The notes below the pieces were generated by a model that was not told the origin of the DNA, made no database searches, and was given only the letters and a program-made list of their open reading frames with translations. A stretch of 64,000 bases of DNA from Mastigias papua (lineage: Eukaryota; Cnidaria; Scyphozoa; Rhizostomeae; Mastigiidae), in contig OZ025269.1 in assembly GCA_964019165.1 (NCBI GenBank), forward strand, positions 1,326,921-1,390,920, in the 5' to 3' direction. Below, piece by piece: positions 53,726-64,000 of the stretch. Every line of letters starts with the position of its first letter. Position 1 is the stretch's first letter. A program made the translations under genes and the position numbers.

Positions 53726-54002
53726 TTATTTAGGATCAATCAAATCTGAATGGATTGAAGCCATTGGAGAATAGTCAATCATCATCATCGTCATCATTGC
53801 GTCATCTGCTCCCAGCAGGTTGACTGTCATGGATCTCCAGCTTTCTCTGTCGTCCGCTTTCCTTACACAATCTACATAACTTAAATGTGTCCATTCTTTG
53901 ATATTATCCATCCACAAGGTTCTAGATCTTCCTCTACCTCTTTTCCCATTTTGCTTTCCTTCAACCGATAGTCTTTGTAGTCCATCTCTCTGAATTATAT
54001 GT
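53726..54002 (-). mobile_element. LINE 3' fragment (RTE-like C-terminus)
   Basis: The minus strand encodes GKRGRGRSRTLWMDNIKEW, then HLSYVDCVRKADDRESWRSM, the terminal segment of RTE-like LINE proteins, followed by an (ATG)n tail at about 53778-53798. The rest of the element is missing. Confidence 0.85.
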
Positions 54003-57000
54003 CATAGAAGAATGTATGATATTCAATAGAAGAAAAGTATTTCAGTGTTATAATGAAGTTATCATTACTATGATAATTATTAATGATTAGGATAAAAGTA
54101 ATCTCTCATCGTTTGATGAGAGGAACATTCTTACACACATTTTATAAGAGTGCCTAACTTTTTGCTGAGCCTCTACATTCTTAAAATTTTTTACTTTGAG
54201 CAAAAGAACAGTCTTACATTTTAGGGATAGTCAGCCATGATATTCTCATACACTATACTTCTATAAAAAACCATGCATCGTTACTCAAATGCAGAAAGCT
54301 AAATATTATTTTTACTGTAAGTTATTGTCGGCCTTCCTGTCGTCATAAATGCGAAGGAAGAAGCAACAAAACTTTTATAATAGATAGTATTAATAACGAC
54401 TTTTTTGAACTTCATATCTATATGACATAGCTAAATGCAATTATACGTCTCACGAAAGTAGGAAAACGTCCAATAATAATAGTACTTTTTTGAAACTTCA
54501 CGATAATAAGATATGTTCTAAGTTTACAATCATACACTTTATAATATTAAGGCAGTATGTAATTAGCAAGTCTGCAACGTAATAAATGACAATAATTAAC
54601 AAATATATACTAATCAAAAATTCCTGCCGAAAAAATATATCAAGCTCAGATAAAATGATAGCAATAATAACTGTTAAACTAAGTTAGGAAAGCCATTACA
54701 TAATAATCTAGTAAATTGGGGTTTGTCTATGTTTTGTTTCTTCTACAGAATATGTAATAACTACATCCTACTATAATGTTAATAATTTTTCTTTAAAACG
54801 TTTTATTCATCCATAATTACGCTTACATAGGAAAATAATACTATTAGCTACCTTTTTTCACTAACATTGATATGTAGGTCTGTGCAGCCAGGTGCCTGAG
54901 ACGAAATAGGGTTAAAAGGAAAAATAAAAAGCTCCGTTAATAGAAATTAAGCACAGCAGGGTTTGTCCATGGCTTGCCTCTTCCTGTACAACACGATGCT
55001 CTTAAAGCATGATGCTCTTAAAGCAGCTTCAGTGCATCTTTCAATGAGTCTGTTATAGTATAACTTACTTTATGAGATTGAGAGATCTGCGAGAGGTTTG
55101 GGCAGTATCATATGGATACCATTGTTTAAAATAAGGTAAGCAGATCGAGCGGTTTGATGCTTGAGTGAAGTTAAATTACGAAGTTAGTTCATGCGGCCTT
55201 ATGCTTGGATATTATAAATACCCCAAGCCCAAAGTGACAGCAGAAAGTTTATCCAACTGATGATAACAGAGCATTTTTGAGGCCCTTATTATTATTGAAG
55301 TTTGACAGTGTTCTAAGTTAAGTGAATACATGTGACTTGCTCTTTATCTATCGGCTTCATATAATGAGGGAACCTTTGCGAATGCATCAATGAGGGTCTT
55401 CCTGAATAATTCCTGTAATTCATTGATGCAGATGGTGAAAGGCTTGGACATACTAAACACCCTTCAACATCATCTAAATTCCAAGATTTTGAACATACCT
55501 ATTCGTTCTGCTCACTACGTATTTTACTGCCGAAACAAAGACTGGCCTAATTCAGATCTGATAAACTTCTGATTTTGCATATGTTTCTTTTCTTTTCCTT
55601 TTGTTTACTATTATCATTTGTTTTATATTTAACCTGTTGTATACTAGTGCTGAAACAGACAATATTACACTGTCTGTTATTATTAGAGAGGTGCATATAT
55701 TTTAATTTAATCATTACTATCAAATGAGCATGTTCAAGAAAACTATTCAACTGATCCAATATCTGCTTATCATCCAGGCCTCGTTACAACACAAAGGAAC
55801 ATTTTCCTATCCACTGATAAAGCTGCCCACCGGCTATTGCAAGTTACAAACCTTGCACGCTGACAGCCATAAAGCAAATGACTCGATGTTAAAGCACAGC
55901 CACCTAAAGTGGGGTGCCTGGGAGTGTCACATCTTCCAGACAAAAGTTATGTTGGCAAAATAACCAAAAGTTGCCGCTTCTTTGAGAAAATTGCTTTCAT
56001 TTTCTGCATTCTAGAACCCAAGGATGATAAATTAGGTTCTGCTGAGAAACAAATTGTTCTTAATATGTTGCATTTACGAATTCCCAGACTTTGACAACAA
56101 AGTGAACACATAGTACTTAAGACCTCAAAGAGATATTATTCTATCCAGGAAGACACGCCTGTTTTGTTGGCAAATTGCAAGCCCTGCACCACCCCTAAAG
56201 AAAATGTGTAGGAACGACTCTGGCTATACATGAGTAATACCTTGTTTAAAGCTGGCATCATTTCAATGGGGAAATTTGCTACGGTGGCTGATCAGATTCA
56301 AGTTTTTACCGCAATGTCAAGCATTAAATTTAACTAAGCTGCTTTTAACGACAAAGACAGTGTTATATTTGTTGAAGCTACCAAGAGATAGCTCACTATG
56401 TATGCAAATATCTTTAAAATTATTACCTTTCACTGAGGAATGCAGAAATGAAGAATTACCCCAAAAAAGCAGAAAGAGAAAAGACCAAAGAGTAGCTATG
56501 CAACAGGAATAAGGACATGCAACTATTTTATTGTGCATACAAACCTTCTAGCTGGTCGGACATGTTTGGAAATTCTTCGTTACCTTCCTTACGGCCTCCC
56601 TAATTTTCACTGGGAGCATACTAGCGTCTGTAAGTTGTCCGCGTGTAAAAGACCCTTCATTTTGATGATCTCTTTTGTTGTACGAGATGTCATCTACCTA
56701 AACCGCTTCTGGGAGAAGTACCATTGTAACTGACTGTACCGTTAGACAATGTAAGGTTCGCTATCCAATGGTACTGCTTTGTTTCGGGGTAGAAGAAGGA
56801 TACAATGGATCACATATTGTTGGAACACAGTGTTCAATACGTTCTGAATCTTGCCTATGGCACTGGAACGGGTTGCACTTTAAGCTGTGGGCTTTGGGTT
56901 GTGAACGCTAGGAGGGCTTAAATGCGTTCGAATTTTTATCTGACAATAGTTAATCACAGCAAATATTGCGTTTTGTATTCAAGGTTGCCATCCACCCATG

Positions 57001-57167
57001 GTCTAACCTGTTTGCCATCCTCTCTCGCACCCACATCTCGCACATCAGCATTGATAATCGATGAGACTCTTTATGGCAAGAAGGATTTCGAACATTAATC
57101 TCACTATACTTAAAGCTCATTATGGTTATAGAATGCTGTTTGGTTACTCTTAACTACAACTAGTCGC

Positions 57168-58667
57168 TTAATCATGCACTGGGATGTTCGATGAAGACTC
57201 CCAACAATCTTCTTTTGTGCATAAAATTCTTCCTGCAGCTTTGTCAAAGATAAAATGTTCCCCGACGCAAAATGATGCCATGCACTCAAAGCATTGGAAG
57301 CAGTTTATATGAAAAAATGCTGTTTTCGATACGTCGATGATGTATTCCGAAGCCAGAATTGTTTTCAAGCAAGCAAAGCATTCCTTTGTTGGTCCAAACA
57401 GCCTGCAAGAAAGTGCAAGAAATATCAGTGAAGAAGTGCAAATAACATCAGACAGTGTCATAAAAGCTATCGCTCTTCATATGAAGTTAGACGGTGGTGA
57501 GTTTTACAGTCTGGACAAGAAGACAAGTACTTTTGAAAATGTCTCTCTGCAGTTTGCAACTCAATGATTTGAGACTTAACCTACCAACATCACGGTGTGT
57601 GGTTCAAGGCACATCTCGAAAGAAAGATGGGTGCTCACTAGCCACCAAACTAGCAGCAAGTGGATCAGGCCTGGAGCTGAGGGGGGACCTGGCGGGGCAA
57701 GGCTCCCTGATAATTTCCTAAATCAAACTTGCGCCCCCTCAAAAATCCTATTTTCAAATTTCTAATTTCAATTGAAACTCCAAATGATAACTTTCGATGA
57801 CTTTCAAAAGCTGTGGAAATCAAAACTAAGAGTAATATGAAAAATTACTCAATCTCTTGTTTTGTCACAGCTTGAGGAGCATTACCAATCTGTGAACAAT
57901 GAACAACAAAACAGAACATTGATATTACGTTGTAATTTAACTTATATTTTGGAGATTTTATTCAGTTGTCATAATCACGGTTACGGAAATAAACTACTAG
58001 ATTCTCGAGGCCATCTTCGTCACAATCTCTTGGCTTACTTAACATTTTGAAAGAAACATATGCAAATTTAAGAGACTTCGAAGGGTATGGCAAACGAGTA
58101 AATGGTGTAGGATCCAACAAATTTTCACATGCGGCGCTTGGTGCCCTCTACAGAATCCTTAGCCAGCTCCTGGCCTGAAGTGGAGAGCTGGTGGTAGCAC
58201 TCGAGAAATAAAAGCAGAAGTGACAGGGCCTTACCACTAAATTCAACAAAGCTGATAACTGAAGATACGTTTCCTCTACAACAGAAGCCCCAAAATGCAA
58301 GAATCGTGTATGCAGTGAGCCTTAAATTTGTTCTCTTGGTACCAGGATATCATATTTCCTAAGTCAAGAACCTATGTCATATATAAACATGTAGAAAATC
58401 CATTTTGATGACCTTTGATCGGGACTACTTGCCAGTTCAGAGTGGAAAGCACGGAATTTCGAGAAACAGTAAATCTACGTACCTCATATAATCTTCACGA
58501 CAGAACTTCTTGCCAAATTTAATATAAAAGGAATTGGAAAGATCCGCCAGACTGGCATCACAACAGTCACATTTCAAGCATTGGTAATGCCACAGGGTGT
58601 CCATGGCCTTCAGCATGTGCTTGTCTGTGATGCAAAGCTTGCACTTCCCACAGACGGACTTACTCAT
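57168..58667 (-). CDS. LIM-only protein of the LMO family
   Basis: Nuclear adaptor that bridges transcription factors (LDB, bHLH, GATA in vertebrates). Two exons, 58483-58667 and 57168-57402, join in phase to 139 residues, close to LMO1-4 (about 145-165). LIM1 has C-x2-C (CGKC), 17 residues, H-x2-C-x2-C-x2-C and C-x2-D, ending FCREDYMR; the splice falls at the arginine before LFG, the LMO linker. LIM2 has CFAC, 19 residues, H-x2-C-x2-C-x2-C with FCVGEHF, then C-T-K-E-D, in which the expected final Asp is displaced by one. It is closest to LMO1/2/3. The ATG is the first in the exon, but the frame remains open upstream to the acceptor at 58681, so an extra 5' exon is possible. Confidence 0.9.
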
Positions 58668-60914
58668 GTCAATTACGTGTCTACAAGGGGAGGCAAATGA
58701 TAACATGCACCAATTCAAAAAAATAAATTTATCTACAGCATTTCCAAGAACTGTCACAGACAGCTGAATTCCTGTATTTCTGCCTGATTAATATCACTAG
58801 AAACAGACGCAAATGTAGTAGCAAAACATTGAGGAAATTGATAATATTAAGTCAAATAAATTCATATCGTACAAATTAAAAATATATAAATACTGCCCAT
58901 GTGCAAAATTATCTATTACTTTTCTTGTCTCATTATTGCTCACCAATTTTTATCTTTAGTTCTTGCACTACAAAAAGCAACGGAGCGAAGTCCATCGGAA
59001 AATTCTACTCTGACTATCCTACACCCCCAGTTGCGATGTCTCTGTAAATAAATTCTCCACCAGTGAAAACTGTGTAAAAGATCCCCTGTGGAAGAGCGAT
59101 ATTCAATGTCAACGAAAAAGCTTTTTCATTCTCCTTTATCACGAGTTTCTCATAACTTACTGAACAAATATTAAATGAAGAATTCCTCATACCTTTGACG
59201 TGTTCTGTAGTCTCTGTCATTCCAATATTCAGCTTTCTTTTACTGTACACAAGCTCTATAAATGCCTTTTACAAAATATTTGCCATTTTTTGTAGATTTC
59301 TCACGCTGTTTCAAAACAACATTTGGTCTAGCATAAACATTGCAGGTCTTTCGAGAGATCTTGCTACAGACACCATCAACATCAGACATTTTAGTTCACA
59401 AGATTAAAGCTTGGCATAAAGCAATAAAAATTTATGTTGGTCAAAGTTAGAGTGCAACACAGATTTAAAATGACATCTACACAAACAGGGCTGTGGCTCC
59501 AAGAATAGGGCGGGGGAAAATCTAATAGTATGGGGGCCCATTCATTGTGGGATACCGTTCTTATAAACCCAGCCAGTGCCGAAAGAGACAAAGTTAAATA
59601 CCAAAGATGTAAAAAACAACGAGAAAATGAAATTTTACAGGAATGACTAACCGCATACAAAAGAAGTAAAGCACAATTTTATTGGCATTTTAAGCAATTT
59701 TATTGGCTTTTCTGAAATAGGATACCTTTACGTTCACCTGGGCTAATATGTTCGCAATTTGATTCCAGGATGACCTGTTATGAATGTCGTTCTCCATGTT
59801 CGTTAGCTTGAAGCACTCCTTATTTTCTCAGATCATTGTCACTCAGAGTCGGTGTTGATTACAGCATGGAAATTCTGGAGTGAGTCCAACAAAGGGCACC
59901 CCAAGGATTAGTGTACAACCTTAGAATGCTTTAGTAAAATAACAGTTATATTCGTGATCAATCTTAATCTAATGCTTTGCTAAAAATACTAAGTCTCACG
60001 TCTGCAAGTCTAGCAAAGAAATGTAAGCTTTTATGCTCGTAATCGAGCATTCTGAAGGCTGTGATAATTGCTTGGAATAGTGTCTGCATGAGGCGAGAAG
60101 AGAAATGTTGGATTTTAGGTTTGATAGGTACACTCCTTTTTTGTAAGAACCAGTAAAATTGAGGTTCAGGTTGGCTGTTCTTAATTTTTCTAAAATTTTG
60201 AAGCTGAATTGTTCTTAATTTGTTCTTAAGTTATTGGGGTGTAAGCAATGTAGACATTAGACATTATACAAGAGAGCATTGGACGTTTATGAAGCAGGTA
60301 TTGTTTTGTATAACATTAGCAGAAGACAAAAGATATACATTTTTATAGATGCATAATCCTTTCTAAAAGTCTTGGTACACTTACGACTTTTTTGCGCACT
60401 GATAATTTGGGTGTTTCGAGGACTTTTGGCAAACATCGTAGAGCTTAAAAAGTTTTATATCAGCTTCAATTCATTTTCCGACAGTGCTTCAGCCTCAATT
60501 TATTCTTAATTTGTTCTTAATTTTCCATAAATTTTGAGTCTGCTGTTCTTGCAAAATTCCCAGGGTAGATTTTCAAGAGACCAATTGTATTTCAGAGTGA
60601 TTATTCATTATTGTTATTTCACCTTGTTACCTTTTCTCACACCAAACTGAATAGATACATTTGATTCTGCCTCTCCTCTGGCGCTAGGCAAATTATTTGA
60701 GAACCTCGAGGCCTCGGTCCCTGGCCCACCCGTAAAACCTCTCAACTTCAGAGCTTCAACTCTATTAATTTGAGACTTGCGGTCCCCTCATAATCAACTT
60801 GAGCTAAAGTCATTGTTAAATAAGAGATGAAGTGCGAAGTAATTTGGAAAGCTGTGATGCTGGACCATAGTTTTGGAGCGCCATAAATGCATGACAGATA
60901 GAAGTGGTATCTCT
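58668..60914. other. Intergenic or LMO 5' region
   Basis: No coding feature is supported. The motif TTCTTAATTTGTTCTTAA recurs around 60220 and 60505. AT-rich otherwise. Confidence 0.5.
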
Positions 60915-61187
60915 TCACAGTCCCATGAAAGTTACAATATCTTCATTATCCTCTTCATTCTCCAAATTATCTTCACCCTCATCGCACTGAATATATTTTT
61001 CAGCTAGAGACATGGCCAGTCTTGGATAGACAGATATAAAGCTTTCGAGATGCTTCTCTAAGGCATCCCACTGCACATCATTTTCCAGCAAAAGGGGCCC
61101 ACCGAGAAATTTCCAGGTGCTGCACTTGGCCACAGCCCCTCTGTAAACTAATATGCCAAACATAGAAGTCGGGAGAAATGCCGCTGA
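60915..61187 (-). CDS. Terminal exon of an unidentified gene
   Basis: A good acceptor (CAACTTTTCAG) opens 91 codons in phase 0, ending in TGA. The product has a non-repetitive folded-looking part (FLPTSMFGILVYRG, then WDALEKHLESFISVYPRLA) and an acidic C-terminal tail (DEGEDNLENEEDNEDIV). I do not recognise the family. The frame remains open upstream into what looks like repeat DNA, so the splice site, not that extension, marks the 5' end. Upstream exons were not found in the window. Confidence 0.45.
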   Translation of the reverse strand, partial: SAAFLPTSMFGILVYRGAVAKCSTWKFLGGPLLLENDVQWDALEKHLESFISVYPRLAMSLAEKYIQCDEGEDNLENEEDNEDIVTFMGL

Positions 61188-62360
61188 CTGAAAAGTTGAC
61201 GCAGAAAATAGCTCACATCCAGGGACGTAAGGACCGGGGGGTGTGGGGGTATCACACCACCCAACATTTTTGGGTGTGGGAAGATTCAGGTGAAAATGGG
61301 TAAGTACATCGTCGTTAAAATCAGGTGCTTTCGAAGTATTGAAGGCTACACATACACCCAACTACAGGGTTCTCGCGACAATGAAGCCTGAGATAACTAT
61401 ATAACAAAATGAGCTTACAATGCTTCAAAATCCAAGGTCATATGCACCTCATGGAGTCTATCTTGGAGCAGACGTGTCGTAGAAAAATTTGCACAAAGCA
61501 TTAAATTTAGAGACGTGCCTTGAATTACAGTTTACTTCGAAAAAGGCAAGTCTGATGGTCATACTAACACAAGCACGGATCACAGCCCAAATAGTACATC
61601 CATGAAATTCAATCGTTTGCTTCAATAATTGTGATGAAATGAAACTTTGGGCCAAAAGTTCAGCCGAACATTGTTTGAAAATAAACTATAAATACAAATG
61701 AAGTAATGAACGGATTGACTGTATCACAGAGGCTGTGGCCCTATCGAAATTGGAACGTGGCCCGGTGAAAAATTATCTAAATAAGAGGCATCAGTCATTT
61801 CAAAAATGGGTTTTACAAGAAAAGGACAGTCAATCTAACGCTATATATATCCCATACATCTGGTACGCAATGGAAAATGATAAAACACGACACTTCCAGC
61901 AGTATGCGAACAGAGCACACCCTAAAACATGGTTATACCCATAAACTGGACTTTGCTACCATATGAACCTTATTTCGGTGATCATGACTTGAATCACATT
62001 ATTATTGCATGAGAGTTTAAATTTACATAAGAAAATGCCAGTTTTAAACAACAAAATTTGCAGTGCCAGAAAAGAACTGTAGACTAAGGGTAGTTGAGAC
62101 GTTACTGGTTCAAGACCTCGGAGATTTGAAAATCCCAGGTATATTAGTTTCCTACGAAGGATGGTTGACGATTTGAGTTGCAAAATATAAATAACGCATG
62201 CTTCTGTCAATAATGTGAAAGCATGAACCGTGATGTATATCCAACGAACGTAACAATTATTTACTACACACAAAAACAAGCATAGCCCCATACATATAAT
62301 ACATACCTACAAAAATACATGCAAAACTTGCATAAATTATTCCGCATAATTAGCGAAGTG
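61188..62360. other. Stretch between two minus-strand terminal exons
   Basis: A short plus-strand frame at 61735-61944 follows an AG (CTGTATCACAG) and ends WLYP; it could be a small terminal exon but matches nothing known to me. A GGGGTGTGGGGG-rich block at 61225-61300 looks like old repeat DNA. Nothing else is supported. Confidence 0.4.
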
Positions 62361-62523
62361 TCACTGCTTCTCGATGATGTGGATGTAGTATGCTGGATTT
62401 TTTGATAAATCAAGCGGCTCAAAATCCCCCAAAACTGTATGTTTTGCATCTTTCCCAAAGACGTTCTCCAGCAGGCCATTAAAGTTCTTCAGCAAATGTG
62501 GGTAGTATGACAAACGAAACTTG
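62361..62523 (-). CDS. GNMT: Glycine N-methyltransferase, last exon (rest beyond right edge)
   Basis: GNMT methylates glycine to sarcosine with S-adenosylmethionine in the cytosol and controls methyl-group balance. The exon follows a consensus acceptor (GTTCATTTCAG) and encodes 53 residues to TGA: KFRLSYYPHLLKNFNGLLE, a VFGKDAKHTVLGDFEPLD segment, and PAYYIHIIEK. KFRLSYYPH, HTVLGDF and the YYIHII end match the C-terminus of animal GNMT (FRLSYYPH, HSVLGDF, FIHVL). Upstream exons with the methyltransferase core are not visible up to base 64000. Confidence 0.85.
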
Positions 62524-64000
62524 CTGAAATGAACATTTACAACTTTAATACTTTAATACAGTGTTAGTTATTAAAATAATTATAATAGAATACGTATGGA
62601 TTTCAAACGTGAGTACAACACGAAAACAGTGGCTGTTGTTGGCAAGTCAATGGCTTTAAGAGTTCGCAATATTATATAAGACAGCAAAACATGACCGGGT
62701 TCCTATTTAAAAGGGAAAAAGGTCTAGAATCTCTTTATTATGAGAGGCAACGTGACTCTGAGGAGAAATCATTTAACATTGGCAATCGATTTGTATATAT
62801 CTTAGATACGAACTTCTCCGTAGTCCTACTCACTTCTGAGGTCCTTTTAATACTCCATTACAGCAATGCTTTCTCAAGAACCCCCCTATCTCGAAACCCC
62901 TATTTCGAACCTCCCTATGTTTTTCATTTAAAGCTGATAGAGCCCCAACAACCACGTCAAATAATTTTTGCAAATATTCAGAAGAAAACTATCGACTGAG
63001 TAGATATTGAATCGGTTGCTGAGGGATTTTCAGATAAAACAGAAACGAGATGTACTTATCTAGGAAAATATGGATAAGCCAACAAATTTCTATATTAATC
63101 CTCCCTACTTTCTTTCAAAACGTGAATGTACTTCGCAAATATTGGGAGTTTATTCTAATTAGCTTTTTGCATCACGGGCAGTACGTCCCAATTCCCCTCA
63201 GGAGGGCAAGACACCTGTCCAATGAATATTCCCTGTCTGACTTCTTGCATCCGAACCCTTTCTTGACTCCGGTTCCATTGGACGGTAGCAATGGTGTCCA
63301 CTTTGTTCGTTCTTAAAAAAATTGATGCAAGTATCTTGCAACCTGTAATATGGAGGGGGGGGGGTGGAGTGGAGTCTATCCGTAATGTCATGAAGAATTT
63401 TGCCTCTTGCAGCAGCAAATGAGAGGAGTCGCATTTTATTTAACAGAAATCTGACTTCTCACCGCCATGGGCGTAGGAGAAGGGATGATTTGAGGGCTGC
63501 AGCCACTTCCCCCCCCATGCTGGACAGACATCCATTTTATCAGGGCAATTCCTTCGCTGTAGCTCAATATTGTACAGTTACCCATTCTGGTCGCTTTTTT
63601 GCTCATTCAGGCAGACATTATACAGCCCCAGACATTGGGGGTCCTCACACGCCCATTTACACTATAATACTTTTGTCTCGATGTTCCTAAGCTAATAATC
63701 GCAATAGATATTACCACTGGGTGAAAGCAACATTTGATTCTAACATGATCTTTACTCATTTGCCATTTGTCTCTAACATACGATTCAATGCTCTATTCAT
63801 CACTACTAAATTGTCCAGTGAGGAATTAATCTAGATTTTACTGCTAGTCTCTGCCTTTATATATAATAGGAGGTTCACCCTCGAGCTATCTGTATTTAAT
63901 GAATGCTTTGGTAATAGTTCCCTTTCAGGCACGATGCCAAGGGGGGCATGGAGGCGCTTCCCGCCCAACTCGAAGATATTGTCCCTCTTTGCTTGTCCAA
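62524..64000. other. Presumed GNMT intron with a dispersed repeat
   Basis: No exon is recognised. The block at 63490-63570 (GGGCTGCAGCC, GGACAGACATCCA, GGGCAATTCCTTC) matches 49097-49165 in the carrier's intron 3 in the same order, so it is a dispersed repeat. A G10 run is at about 63355. The frames here lack domains. Confidence 0.5.

Larger units (their letters stand above)
50507..57167. other. Long intergenic region between the carrier and LMO genes
   Basis: Apart from the TIR element, the zinc-finger-like frame and the RTE fragment listed separately, no supported gene is seen. An open frame at 52764-53192 (142 residues, proline-rich C-terminus) has no known domain and may be chance. The stretch 54.0-56.8 kb is AT-rich with no recognisable feature. 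Confidence 0.55.

Noticed and set aside
57337..57567. Plus-strand open frame across the LMO region
   Set aside because: It is antisense to the LIM2 exon, which has the conserved cysteines and splice phase.

Overview
The window looks like metazoan nuclear DNA, most likely from a cnidarian such as a stony coral or sea anemone. It is AT-rich, its genes are split by many small introns, it has an intronless class A GPCR, and it carries 5'-truncated non-LTR retrotransposons, tRNA-derived SINEs, MITEs and long (TA)n arrays. The phylum is an inference from this style and from the LINE protein sequence, not from a search.

Layout, left to right. MOCS3 (minus strand, 3' part off the left edge) and ERMARD (plus) are divergent, with starts 319 bp apart. 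MUS81 (minus) fills about 10.4-40.1 kb with some 20 exons that I rebuilt by matching splice phases. Two plus-strand genes sit inside its introns: a TAL/SCL-like bHLH gene at 16.06-17.10 kb (intron 12) and an intronless rhodopsin-class GPCR at 28.35-29.43 kb (intron 9), the latter with a broken partial copy at 31.4-31.6 kb. MUS81 faces GNPTAB (plus, 40.4-45.05 kb) across a second gap of about 300 bp. Next come an SLC25A45/47/48-type mitochondrial carrier (minus, 47.36-50.51 kb), an LMO-type LIM-only gene (minus, 57.17-58.67 kb), an unidentified terminal exon (minus, 60.9-61.2 kb) and the last exon of GNMT (minus, 62.36-62.52 kb).

The genes do not form one pathway. MOCS3 activates sulfur carriers, ERMARD is a poorly understood ER membrane protein, MUS81 is the junction-cutting nuclease of DNA repair, GNPTAB tags lysosomal enzymes, and the carrier and GNMT belong to mitochondrial and one-carbon metabolism. 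The bHLH and LMO genes are relatives of known partners in vertebrate blood-forming transcription complexes, so finding both within about 41 kb is notable.

The most unusual observations are a probable minor-spliceosome intron with AT-AG ends in MOCS3, the double nesting inside MUS81, a MUS81 5' splice site that runs straight into a (TA)n array, a 195-bp MITE present twice with 7-bp target duplications, five near-identical 101-bp tandem repeats, and a SINE family that makes fold-back structures, one with a perfect 39-bp inverted repeat. I saw no convincing wholly new multi-gene system.
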